Below are positions 25,007 through 36,379 of a stretch of DNA of 64,000 nt, one piece after another. Where the stretch lies: assembly GCA_036346375.1 (NCBI GenBank), contig CM070514.1:13978463-14042462 (forward strand), written 5' to 3'. The position numbers and the translations under genes were made by a program. The notes beneath the pieces were generated by a model. It was given only the letters and a program-made list of their open reading frames with translations. It ran no database searches and was not told where the DNA came from. The number at the start of each line of letters is the position of its first letter. The first letter of the stretch is position 1. The DNA comes from Guadua angustifolia (lineage: Eukaryota; Streptophyta; Magnoliopsida; Poales; Poaceae).

Positions 25007-28000
25007 ATGATGCGGCGTTACGTCTCGGAGCTGGCCCGCCGGTGGCAGCCGGATCGCACGGTGAGTTTCCTTTGTGTCATGGGCTTCTTGATCGAACCTG
25101 CTGCTTGGCTGCTATGCTCGTTAATCTCAGTCTCAAGAATGTTCTGATTACACTACTCTACAGTCTATTCCTTTCATTCTTTTTTTTTTTCTTTTGGTGA
25201 CACTATGTATAAATTTCATGTGTGTCATTATACTCCTGTGCGGAAAAAGGGTGTCCGCTAAGTTTGTGTTGGATGTAGTGATGGGTTTCCATGCGCCGAT
25301 AAATTTTCCTTGTTGCTGCAGTATTGCATAATTCCTTTCATTTCTTTGTTACTGTTGGTTCGGTAGTGCTGGACTTAGTGTCCGAATTTGTTCTACATAC
25401 AGGTTCTCCTAAACTTATCTAGAATTATTCGTGTGCATTGATATATCTGTGTGAGGTTCATGCTGGACATGTAAATTTGAGTTCTGTTTTATTCCCCTGC
25501 TTCAAGAAAAGGATGCTGTAATAGTAAATATGTTTCTTTAGAACTCAGATTTTGTGAAAGCTGATGTTGTTTTCACCAAAAAAATGGTCTTATGGGAAGA
25601 CTCTGGTACTGTCATACCTGTGCAAAAGAGCCATTTTTGTGTGCTATTGTTCTCTTTTTGGCATCAAATATTACTGGTTGTTGGTGCAGATGCCTTTAAC
25701 AAATATAATGCTTCAGAATGTTGTTGGTGCAGATGCCTTTAACAAATATAATACTTCAGAATGTTGTTGGTGCTGATGCCTTTGGGAAATGCATTTTCGG
25801 CTATTTGTACTTCTTTCTCTATCTTAGGCACATGTTACTACAGCACTCGCACAAAACTATAAGTTTAAAGTGTGTGGCTCACGTTCTTGAAGTACATTTC
25901 AATGTTAGTCAGTTTCTTTTCAAGTTTCAAGCATTGGCTTTGAATAACTTCTATGATTTCTGAGCCTTGGTATCGAGGTTTGCATCAAGAGCTAAGATAG
26001 TCAAAGGCTTATGGCATACTAGTATAAAGGAGCTAAACTACTTGTTAGCGATCTCACCTGATCTGTTCACCTAGGATTGTAATCTCCTTTATTTGAGTGA
26101 TCTAGGTTTCCTTGTTGGGATTCTATCTCTTGTTTCTATTCTTGAGATAACCTCCATGTATAGCCCATGTACTTGTATAAATACAAGGGTAAGCACATGC
26201 TCTAGAGCTGCTGCGGTTTTCCGATACTTCCTCTCTTTCATGGTATCACGAGTCCGGGTTTCTTAACCTAATCCAAATTGGCCGGTCCTTCCTCCGCCGC
26301 CATGTCCACCATCTCCTCGACTCTTCCCCACCTCTCAATCCTCGATCCCATTGCCGCCCTCATTGCTTTCTAATCCCGCCGCTATTCTCGCTCCGGTGCC
26401 ATCTCGCTTCGCCTTCCATGGTCTCCAAAGGGTGACTTTCCATCACCGCCATCGCAAGGAAATGAAGCGCCGTCCGATGCCGCTTTGCGATGTCCGACTT
26501 CCGGTTGAGGAGCTGCACTTTGTCCTCAATGTTCTCGGGGCTGAACAAGACCATTGCAAGCGCCGCCATCGTCATCGCTATGATGTCGCTGCTGAACTTC
26601 GTCAACACCCGCTACCTCTTCTCAAAGAAGAGATACGCTTGGTCTTGTTTGCCAAACAGAGGTGGGCTGCCTCCTCACCAACACCACCAAGTCATCCACA
26701 TGTTCCGGCTCCTCGCCAGAATGAGGGTTCCTCCTCCACTCTTCCATTCCCACCAAACCTAAGAACAAGTGGAAGAAGAAGGTCAACAAGTCTCTTTCTC
26801 CTCCCGCCACCTACACCTTTGTCAGCATGTGGCCCTTTTCCTCCGTGTCCTGGTATTGCTTCAACCCTAAGCCAAGGGTAGTGGTCTATGCCACCTCGCC
26901 CGACGATGGGGACGTAATGGCCTGGCATCCTCGGGCGCCCTCAAGCCGAGCTTACCACGCCAAGACCTCCATATCCCCAAAGAGACTACTCAAGGCCACC
27001 TACTTGGGACAAAGACTAAATTTTAATTTCTGCAATGAACAAGCTCCAGCTGGGGAATGGCAACTGGGTTGTTGATTCCGGTGCTTCTGCTCATATGACT
27101 CCTGATGACGGTATCATTCACAACCCTACTCCCTATTCCGCCTCTGTCACGGTTGGTAATGGAAATTCAATTCCTATTCTTTGTTCTGGCCGTGCCATTC
27201 TTACTTCCCCCTCTGGTTCTTCTTTCAAGCTAATGAATGTTCTTCATGTTCCTTCACTTATCCGTAATCATTATCTGTTCGCCAGTTTACACGCGACAAT
27301 TCGTGCTCTATTGAATTTGATCCCGTTGGTTTTTCTGTGAAGGACCTACGAACGAAGGCTATCCTCCATCGCTGCAATAGTGAGGGTGATTTGTACACCT
27401 TCGCCTCCACCACTCTCCGCCACATCGCCGCCGTGTCTTCCTCCGTGTCTTCCGGCGCCGGCATCGCCGTCTTGGTCATCCTGGTGGGACACCACATTGT
27501 CGCTTCAACGCCTCCCATTCCCCGCCATTAAGCCCTCAGAGCTCCTTATGCCATGCATGTCACTTGGCAAGCAAGTTCGGTTGTCATTTAGTCACCTAGT
27601 TCATTGTCAAATGCTCCTTTTGATTTAATTTATTGTGATGTGTGGACTTCTCCGGTTCCTAGTATTTCCGGATATCAATATTACCTTGTCATTATTGACG
27701 ATTTTTCTCACTTCTCCTGGACCTTCTCCACACAAAGTCTGAAGTCTTTTCCAAACTTGAGCAATTCTTCTCATTTGTTCTAACTCGGTTTACGCTCACA
27801 TTCGTTCTATCTAAACCAACAATGGCAAAGAATTTGTTAACCACACCTCCACCTCCTTCTTCAATCGCCTTGGTGTCCTCTTTAGACGCTCCTCGCCTAC
27901 ACATCTCAACAAAATGGCAAAGTTGAGCGCCATTCGCACCATTAATGACATTATCGCTCTCTTGTTTCAAGCCCAACTCCTCGTGTTTTTGGTCGAAGCT

Positions 28001-31000
28001 CTCATTGCCCACCTATCTCCTCAACAGCGTCCTTCTAAGGCTCTGTCTTTCATCACTCCCTATTACAAGCTCCACAAAATCCATCCCACCTATGATCACT
28101 TGCGAGTTTTTGGCTGCCTTTGTTACCCTAACACAAGTGCCACGGCCTCCAATAAATTGCGCCTCGCTCCTCCCGTATCTTCCTTGGATATCCTCCGAAT
28201 CATCGTGGCTATCATTGTTTCAATCCTCAAAATCGCCACATCATTATTTCTCGTCATGTTACATTTGACGAATCCTCCTTTCCATATGCTTCTCTTACTC
28301 GTAGTCGCCGCCACTTCATTGGCTCGAGATTTGGATTTTTGTAGGCATTTGACGATCTTCCTTATCACGCCCCTGCATGCCTCCCATGCCATCCTCTAGT
28401 CCAAAGATCGGTCGATTTTCCTAAACCGCCGGTTCGTCGGTCTACACACACCGGCCTCGCTTCAGGCTCGCTTCAGGTAATTGTCAGCCGCCGCCACTGA
28501 AGAAGCTTCTGCGCAAGATTTCCACCACCAACCACAGCTCCTACCGATCACCCATTGGTCATTGCTCCACAAATTTGTTGTTTCATCTTCTCCACCGGCA
28601 GAAGATTACCCTTAGCAACCGCTTGGTCCACCTCTCTCGTTATTCGCCGCTCACGCTGTTACTTCTCCAGTGCTGGCCCATGCTATGCGCACCAGGGCCA
28701 AAGATGGTATTGTGACTCCTCTCCAGCGCTATGGCTTCACAACTACTACGCTGGGCCGCTATGGCTTCACAACTACTACGCTGGGCCTTTCTCCAATTCC
28801 AACCTCCTATGCTGCTGCCCTTAAAGATTCAAATTGGCGAGCAGCTATGACTGACGAATTCCAGGCTCTTGTTGACAATGGTACTTGGACTCTTGTTCCT
28901 CGGCCTCCTGGTGCAAATGTTGTTACTGACAAATGGGTGTTCCGGCACAAATTTAATTCCAATGGTTCGCTGGCTCACTATAAGGCTCTCTGGGTTGTTC
29001 GTGGTTATTCTCAACAACCGGGCATTGACTATGATGAAACATTTAGCCCCGTTGTCAAACCAACAACCATTCGGATTATTCTCAAAGATTCTTTGTCTCT
29101 CGAGGTTGGTCTATTCGCAAATGGACATCAAGAATGCTTTCCTCAATGGCACACTTGATGAAATCGTGTACTGTGAGCAGCCGTCGGTTTTCTTGATCTC
29201 GCGATCCGCGCCACGTGTGTCGCTTGATCAAATCTCTTTATGGTCTCAAACAAGCACCTCGCGCTTGGTAATTTAACGGTTTGCTACTTACATTACCTCT
29301 CGGGATTTTCTCACGCAGGTATCGATACATCATTATTTGTTTTTCGCTCGAGACGAGATCGCATATATCTTACTCTATGTGGATGATATAATCATCATCG
29401 CTTCCTCCAAAGGTTTCCGTAAACGGCCGATTGCATTGCACCGTGAATTCTCTATTACGCACCTTTGTCATCTTCATTACTTTCTTGGAATATCCGTTCG
29501 CCGGTTCCGCTTTTGTTATGGACCTCTCTCAGCGTCAGTATGCTATTGATCTCCTTCGACGAGCTAGCATGAGTGATTGTCACCCCACTACTACTCCGGT
29601 TGATACTCAGTCCAAGCTTTCCGCACTAGATAGTCCGCCCGCTTGTCGATCCTTCGCGTGCATCAAGTCTCACGGTGCATTGCAAGATCTTACTTTAACC
29701 CGTCTGGATATCTCTTATGCGGTTTAGCAGGCTTGCCTTTTTATACATGACCCACGGGAGTCTCATCTGGCCCTTGTTAAACATATTCTTCGATATGTCA
29801 AGGGCACTCTCGATTTTGGTCTGCATTTCTCCGTCTGTTCGTCGTCCACCTTAACAGCCATTCGGATGCTGATTGGGCTGGTTGTCCCGATTCTCGACGC
29901 TCTACTTCCGGCTATTGCGTCTATCTGGGGGACAACCTGGTCTCTTGGTCCTCAAAAAGGCAGCCCACCTTTTCTCGTTCCAGCGCTGAGGCAGAATATC
30001 GGGCTGTTGCTAATGCTATGGCTAAATGTTGTTGGATTCGCTAGCTTCTTCAGGAGTTACATCTTCCTTTGCAACAGGCCACGGTGGTTTTCTGTGACAA
30101 TGTCAGTACTATTTATATGGCAGCTAATCCTGTTCAACACAAACGTACAAAGCACATTGAAATTGATATTCACTTTGTTTGAGAAAAAGTCTCTCTTGGC
30201 CATATTCGGGTACTGCATATGCCGTCCAGCTCGCAGTTTGCCGATATTATGGCCAAAGGGCTGCCGTCCAAGCTGTTCTTCGATTTTCGATCCGATCTTT
30301 ATGCTCGGGAACCTCCCGCTTGATCATAGGGGGGTGTTAGCGATCTCACCTGATTTGTTCACCTAGGATTGTAATCTCCTTTATTTGATTGATCTAGGTT
30401 TCCTTCTTGTTGGGATTCTATCTCTTGTTTCTATTCTTGAGATAACCTCCCATGTATAGCCCATGTACTTGTATAAATACAAGGGTAAGCACAGGCCCTA
30501 GAGCTGCGCGGTTTTCCCGATACTTCCTCTCTTTCACTATTTTCCTGAGTAACCTGAGTCACTCTCTATCACCCTCTAGAACATATGTATCTTCGTACCA
30601 AACTCATATTGAATTTTACCTTTTCTTTCACAGCACATCAGTTTTCCACTATGATTTTGGACTGGCTAGGTTAACCCTATGACATATTTTTCTTTGGTCA
30701 TAAAATAGTGAAAATGTTAGTTTCTTTCTGTATCATTCTTCATGTTTCATCCTTGTTGAACCATTACATTCCCAAGTTGCTTTTACATGATAAATATGGA
30801 GGGATGAGGTGCCTTTTTGATACTATAATTGGGGTCCTAAATAATGTACTTCCCTCCTACTAGCAGGGTTTGGCTTGTTATTTCCTGGCAATGCTTAAAG
30901 ATATGTTTTACTGACATGTCCTCAACCTGAGTCCTTGAATTTTAAAGCTTCGTTATTTACTCCATGCATCTTGTGATGCCAATATCAATATCCATGTTCT

Positions 31001-34000
31001 ATATACTCTAATTTTCTATGCCACTAGAATAACTATACACTTCTTCATAAGGTACTCTAATTATTTGTTTTCAAAATTTGAGGGTTATCCTATATTCCTA
31101 TGCAACATATTTTAAGATCATATCACATGAAAAGGAAATGCTCTTTCCGTTCACTTATCTTTTTTTCACTAAAAACAAATTGCTGCTCTGTTTGTGTATA
31201 ACAGTTCAGGATTCACAAATTTGCAGGTTAATACTATGAGGGTAGGACTCCAATGTTTGACCAACACTTCCTCTTCAACCGAAGTCACTGATCATAGCCA
31301 CATTTGCTCCAATACATATGCAACATCTTGTGCTACTGTGCCAGAAGTTCTACTAAGGGAAACACCGTCGCCAAATATGCTTGTTGATTCATTTGGCAGG
31401 TTTCACAATTACTTAAGGATCTCCTTGACTGAGCGTTGTAATCTGAGATGCCAATACTGTATGCCTGCTGAAGGAGTTGAACTCACACCAAACTCAGAGC
31501 TTCTATCACGTGATGAGATAATTAGAATCGCCAACCTTTTTGTTACTTCTGGTGTGGATAAGATCCGATTAACTGGTGGAGAACCAACCATTAGAAAAGA
31601 TATTGAAGATATTTGTTTTCATCTCTCTGGCCTGAAGGGACTGAAAACTCTTGCAATGACCACGAATGGGATCGTTCTTTCTAAGAAACTCCCAAGATTG
31701 AAAAAATGTGGACTCAACGCTTTAAATATTAGCTTAGACACGTTGGTCCCTGCAAAGTTTGAGTTCATGACAAGGCGTAAAGGACACTCAAAGGTCATGG
31801 AATCAATAGATGCTGCTATAGAACTTGGATATAACCCTGTAAAGGTGTGCGGATCTTTGCATACTAAAATTTCTGTAGGCCTTTCCCTTTCAAGTATATA
31901 AGTGTAAATATATTCACTTCATAATGAACTTCTATTCCTTAGTTTTGTTGATTTATTTCTCTTCATCGTTTTCTGTTCCCAGGTCAACTGTGTTGTGATG
32001 CGTGGAATAAATGATGATGAAATCTGTGATTTTGTTGAACTGACGAAACAAAAGCCTATTAATGTTAGATTTATCGAGTTTATGCCATTTGATGGTAATG
32101 TTTGGAATGTCAAGAAACTGGTTCCTTATGCAGAGGTGCTGGATAAAGTGGTAAGGTACATCTCTGAAAAGTTCACTTTCTTTGTTTATGACACTGTTAT
32201 ATTCACTTCAAGCATCTAGCTGTTATACACTGAAACTTTGATGTTCCCGTGTTATATTTGTTATTATTATAAGCTACAAGTATTTTTTTTTTCATTTGTG
32301 TCCATGTGGATCAGCATCAACGTTTCAAAGGCGTACAGAGACTTCAAGATCACCCTTCAGAGACTGCAAAGAATTTCAAGATTGATGGACATGTTGGGAC
32401 AATTTCATTTATTACATCAATGACACAGCATTTTTGTGCTGGTTGCAATAGATTGCGATTGTTGGCTGATGGCAACTTCAAAGTGTGCTTATTTGGCCCC
32501 TCAGAGGTATGCTGACCTGCTTGCTTTTGCTAATGGTTCTCTTTGGGCTTGGATTGTCTTCGAATTTCCACTCAGGAAATTTGCTAATAGTATTACTATC
32601 TAGGGGTTTGATATACAAGTACCAGAGAACAATCCAACCATTAATTTAAGAGCTTGATATGCCAAATAGCTCCTGATAATACCATTTTCCCCTGAAACTG
32701 TACTGGTTGCACTATCAAACTAGTATTACAGCAATCCAAATTTCAGTAAGTTAAGATGAAAACTCCAATTTCGAACTTTGGACACATCTGTAATTTTATG
32801 ATAAACCATTGAATTAAGAGTTAAAGTTATTTTCTACTTTGGATTTCACCGGAAACCAATTTTGAACTGTCTAGTGTTGTGATCATTGGTTTAGAATAAA
32901 TAAGGATAACTAAATCAGTGTTAATGTGTCATGCATGATCATGCAATTTCAAACAGTTAATATTATTTTCCTTTTTATGCAATTGTTTATCTATTATAAC
33001 CTAGATATTTGTTCATGTGATGATATTCATGTGATTTGTTTCCTTTTCTTGCTTTCGAAGTTTCTTTTCTCAAAGATAAGGAGCGCTGTGTCTTAAGGTC
33101 TGAAAATGAAAAATAAGTGTGCAGCCAGGTTTTGTGATATATAAAGCTGTGCTATAAAAATTAAGGTTAATTGAGTTTCTTCAAGTCTCATTAGTTCCGT
33201 ATTTAACTTCGCTGGCTATTTCAGAAGTCTATTGCTTAATTCCATGTGTTTTTTTAAGAAGTTTTATCACCGACTGCAGTTCTATTTTCTTGTATGAATT
33301 AATTATACCAGACAATAATGGATCAAAAAGATTAAGGTTAATTGAGTTCCTTCAAGTCTCATTAGTTCCGTATTTAACTTCGCTGGCTATTTCAGAAGTC
33401 TATTGCTTAATTCCATGTGTTTCTTTAAGAAGTTTTATCACCGACTGCAGTTCTATTTTCTTGTATGAATTAATTATACGGACAATAATGGATCAAAAGA
33501 GAAGTGGATCTTCTGTGCAGTTTTTTTTTTCTTAAATGAATGCAAGTATCCTGACTTCCGCAGGTAAGCTTGAGAGAGCCCATCCGTGCTGGTGTTGATG
33601 ATGCTGGACTAAAGGAAATAATTAGTGCTGCGGTATGTGGAGGAATTTACCTGTTTGCCATCTTTTATACAAAAGAACGGTCTATTTTCCTTTGCTCCTT
33701 TTTGTCAAATATTAACTTGCAATTGAATAGCCATGTCTGGTCACTCCTATACTCTTTTAAAGCATAATTCCAAAAAGTTTCGTGCTGTGTTTTTTCTTTC
33801 TTACAGGCACAGTTCCTACATATCAATTTAATTGGATGCTAGAAGTTTTCTTTTCTTAGAGAACATGTAATCAGCATCAACCAAAAGCACAGCAGTACTA
33901 AAAGCTCAGTTTCATTACATATAAATTTTATTGGAAGTTACAAGTTTGCTTTTATTAGTTAATATATAATTGGCATCGTCAAAAAGCACCAGAGCAGTGC

Positions 34001-34221
34001 AGGTTTCTTGTTTTAAGGTTCTTGAAGGTTTTCTGGGGTAGTTCTTCCAAGGATTGGCCGATGATTAGGGATCGCCTGTATTATTTTTTGCTTACCAACG
34101 AAAGATGTGGTATTTAATAGCCACCTCCCTGTGCTCAGGTTAAAGGAAGAAAGCTAAACATGCTGGGATGTTTGATATTGCGAGGACAGCAAATAGACCT
34201 ATGATACATATTGGTGGCTGA
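25007..34221 (+). CDS. CNX2: CNX2, GTP 3',8-cyclase (plant MoaA), six exons
   Basis: Mitochondrial radical-SAM enzyme making the first molybdenum-cofactor intermediate from GTP, acting before cPMP synthase (CNX3). Coding exons: 25,007-25,060; 31,227-31,844; 31,983-32,150; 32,315-32,506; 33,564-33,632; 34,139-34,221. All introns are GT-AG and phase 0. The N-terminal cluster motif CNLRCQYC has Cys 89, 93 and 96; GGEP (SAM binding) is at 135-138; RFIEFMPFDGNVWN follows. The C-terminal GTP-site cluster CAGC...C has Cys 321, 324 and 338 (CX2CX13C). The basic, Arg-rich start fits an organelle presequence; a second ATG follows immediately. Intron 1 is 6.2 kb because a Copia element sits in it. In the last exon one base appears missing in the AAA run at 34,141: the frame as read ends at TGA 34,202-34,204 without the conserved C-terminal Gly-Gly, whereas the neighbouring frame ends ...HIGG at TGA 34,219-34,221. 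Confidence 0.93.
25682..25783. repeat. 43-bp tandem repeat in CNX2 intron 1
   Basis: This is the right-copy counterpart of 5,953-6,052, lying about 620 bases into intron 1, before the Copia insertion. It is non-coding. Confidence 0.85.
26043..26240 (+). repeat. 5' LTR of intronic Copia element
   Basis: 198 bp, TGTTAGCG...TTTCA. It contains tataaatac near 26,175, a plausible LTR TATA box. The primer-binding site tggtatcacgag begins at the next base. Confidence 0.92.
26300..30210 (+). pseudogene. Copia gag-pol polyprotein, frameshifted
   Basis: Pieces of one polyprotein lie in all three forward frames. Gag-like sequence occupies 26,300-26,900. Protease is at 27,035-27,340 with the aspartic motif DSGA. 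Integrase C-terminal sequence is at 27,990-28,270 (HLRVFGCLCYPN). Reverse transcriptase is at 28,805-29,280 with DKWVFRHKFN, YDETFSPVVKP and YGLKQ, then LLYVDDIIIIASS at 29,358. The RNase H part is at 29,850-30,200 in mixed frames, with the SSTEAEY-like region visible as CSSAEAEYR near 29,980. A 30-bp segment is directly repeated at 28,727-28,786. The polyprotein would make virus-like particles and copy the element; with this many breaks it cannot as read. Confidence 0.85.
30335..30536 (+). repeat. 3' LTR of intronic Copia element
   Basis: 202 bp, nearly identical to the 5' LTR apart from small indels and substitutions, such as ttccttcttgttggg against ttccttgttggg. It is preceded by a G-rich polypurine tract. 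The high similarity of the LTRs indicates a fairly recent insertion. Confidence 0.92.
33161..33500. repeat. 171-bp tandem duplication in CNX2 intron 4
   Basis: Two nearly identical units, 33,161-33,331 and 33,332-33,500, begin ttaaggttaattgagtt and end in ggatcaaaa. They differ at only a few bases, so the duplication is young. It lies 60 bases before the exon 5 acceptor, whose CT-rich tract is outside the repeat. Confidence 0.93.
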
Positions 34222-34654
34222 GGTATCTTCTTAGCACCTTTTCTACCTTTTCTTTGATGAATGAAAGGATTGATTGATAATAACTTAGATTGTTAATCTT
34301 TTTCTTGTTGTCCAAACAAGAATAAATCACAGCTGATCTTGTTATTCTCAAAATTTTCAGACCACTGGTGTCTTTTCAGTTCCATGTATGTTTTGTAATC
34401 TTCAATACAGAACTAGAGTGATTTTGTTATTGTCAAAACTTTCATACTACTGGGATCTTTTCAATTCCTTTATGCTTCTTAATATTAAATACAGAACTGG
34501 AGATGAAAACTTGTGCATTCCTACACAACCTATATCCTGTTTCCCTGTTATACATTAGAAAGAATATTGTCATGAAATACAGTAGTTGTATTTTTTTTGG
34601 CTGTGTCAGGAATCTAGTGCAGGACACATAAATTCTTTAAATCCATTGGTTTGA

Positions 34655-35320
34655 ACTATGATACATGGACACGGATATGTTGACATGATACGACACGACA
34701 CCGACACGGAATTCATCAATTTTCAAAAAATGCCGACACGGAATTCATCAATTTTCAAAAAATGCCGACACGGCGACATGGCTTATATATTTAAATAATA
34801 ATAATATACATATGTATTATTCTCTATTTTTCTACATGCTGATCAAAATGAAATAATGTAAAACATAAACTAGATGTACCTTAGCCTTTGCAATTTTACT
34901 TCTAAACTGAGCAAGAATAGGTACCATCACTTTAGGATATATGTTTCAATCATCATTAGTAATTTTCAACAAGTGCACTTTGACTCTAGAGTAGCTACTA
35001 GTGCCAACATATTTGCGATACTTGCATCTCCACTTCACATTTCCACTAGATGGACCACCATTACCTAGCAGTCAACATGGTACCACAATGGAGCCTTGAT
35101 GTTGGTGTTTTGCTACTCATGGGTGGCTCAGATTACCCTTTAGGTTGCTAAGCTGGGCCAAGCTGTGTCGGATACATGTCGAACATTAAAATTATCTATT
35201 TTGGCTATCTAATTGTCCAATACGTGACTGATACGTGTCGAGTGATGTGTTGGTGTCGTATCCGCATCGGACACGCCGCCGGACATCGATCTGCACCAAA
35301 CCGACATGTCGGTGCTACAG
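34655..35320. mobile_element. Possible non-autonomous transposon after CNX2
   Basis: Both ends are rich in GACACG and CGACAC words and show partial inverted similarity: tacgacac..ccgacac on the left, the complement of ggtgtcgtatcc and gtgtcggta-like words on the right. Near the left end a 32-bp unit (34,709-34,740) is directly repeated at 34,741-34,772. There is no coding sequence and exact ends and a target duplication were not found. Confidence 0.4.
34709..34772. repeat. 32-bp perfect tandem duplication
   Basis: The unit gaattcatcaattttcaaaa plus aatgccgacacg occurs twice without change. Confidence 0.95.
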
Positions 35321-35830
35321 AGGTTTTGAATTCTTGCTAGCTCGATTATTCTCAATGCTTTTATAAAGTATGGACTTGGAATCTTGCAATTGTTCCTATT
35401 TGGTACATATTACTTATAAACGTTAGATGCAATATGCAGAATTTGAGAATTGTGGCTATAGACCTATAGTGTAACCGTGTAAGGAACAAATGGTGTTCAT
35501 CCTCATCTTTCACGTGTTTCAGATCAGGATCACTGCTGAATTCCTTCTCTCCTTGCATGACAACTAAGCTGAATCATCAATTGGCTGTTGTTTCCTGATA
35601 AAGATTACACGATTTAGTTCCTTGACGGTAAGGTGTAACTCAAAAGGCAGCACAGTTGTTGAAATATCTCTATACTTCTGAAACAGAATTTCAGAACCTC
35701 ATACTGTTCAACCTTCACGTTTCTGTACTTTTCGCTACATACGGAGACCAAACTGTTTCTGTTCTATGTTGTATGCTCCTCATAATGCCAATATGTGTAA
35801 CTGTACTTTTGTAATCTCTTATGATTTCCA

Positions 35831-35836
35831 AATAAA
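35831..35836 (+). terminator. Candidate polyadenylation signal
   Basis: AATAAA lies in a T-rich context after tttgtaatctcttatgatt. It is the best plant-type poly(A) signal downstream of CNX2, but 1.6 kb from the stop codon. It would fit a CNX2 3' UTR lengthened by the insertion at 34,655-35,320; nearer, weaker signals are also possible. Confidence 0.35.
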
Positions 35837-36115
35837 AGAACTTTCTTTGTTTTCAGTAGGGCTTCTTCTTAACTCATACTTCTTCCATCCAGCTTCACTG
35901 AAACCGTTTCTTTCGTCTAAGTAGTAGCTTAGGAAAGCGGCTGGAGATGTGACCTTGGGTTTGGTATTTAGGTGAAATTTTTCTTACAATTGTTTTGTCG
36001 GATCTCGGAGATTGCCAATAACAAGCTTCATAGTTTCAGTTTCGCTGTGGCTAACAGGCCTTGTTTGGTTTCTCTGTAGCTAAAATCTGTAGTTTTATGC
36101 AACTGCTTTTTGTTA

Positions 36116-36375
36116 CTCCCTCCATTCACAAAAAACAAGTTGTTTTGGATTACATACAGCCAAATATTACAGATTTTGTCTATCAGTGTGTTTTTAATAT
36201 TCATATTGGATACATAAAAATAATATAGGCAGATTTGTCCTGAAAAGTACTTTTATGGTATTATAATTTTATTAGATTTTTGGATACATATATTATGATA
36301 TAAATTAATGATCCAAATTGCATTTTGAAGACCTGTGTCCATGTCCCAAATAACTTGTTTTTGTGATAACCTTAT
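36116..36375. mobile_element. MITE with degenerate terminal inverted repeats
   Basis: The left end ctccctccattcacaaaaaa followed by caagttgtttt is typical of small grass mariner-type MITEs. The right end aaataacttgtttttgtgat is its inverted complement over about 20 bases, then degenerates. The length of about 260 bp fits the class. No target-site duplication was identified. Confidence 0.6.
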
Positions 36376-36379
36376 CTTT

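Larger units (their letters stand above)
19722..29625 (+). repeat. Right copy of 19.7-kb direct duplication
   Basis: This is the counterpart of 1-9,904. After 29,625 the right copy continues uninterrupted through the rest of the Copia element, its 3' LTR and the remaining CNX2 exons, so this looks like the ancestral arrangement. If the duplication is head-to-tail, the unit is 9,905-29,625 and includes the MULE. Confidence 0.93.
26043..30536 (+). mobile_element. Complete Copia LTR retrotransposon inside CNX2 intron 1
   Basis: The 4.49-kb element runs from LTR to LTR and is flanked by ctact (26,038-26,042) and ctatt (30,537-30,541), a 5-bp target-site duplication with one mismatch. Order: 5' LTR, PBS touching the LTR, gag-like region, protease (VVDSGASAHMT near 27,067), integrase, RT, RNase H, G-rich polypurine tract (30,329-30,334), 3' LTR. 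That domain order (integrase before RT) defines Copia. Coding is broken by many frameshifts, so it is non-autonomous as read. It lies in the same orientation as CNX2 and must be spliced out with intron 1. Short LTRs (about 200 bp) and the small size suggest a compact low-copy lineage. Confidence 0.92.

Noticed and set aside
31194..31226. Upstream in-frame ATG extending CNX2 exon 2
   Set aside because: The AG acceptor at 31,225-31,226 is in phase with exon 1, and the preceding bases are intron sequence; starting here would lose the presequence.
36116..36375. Possible miRNA precursor
   Set aside because: Short terminal inverted repeats with a typical ctccctcc end fit a MITE better; the right arm is degenerate.
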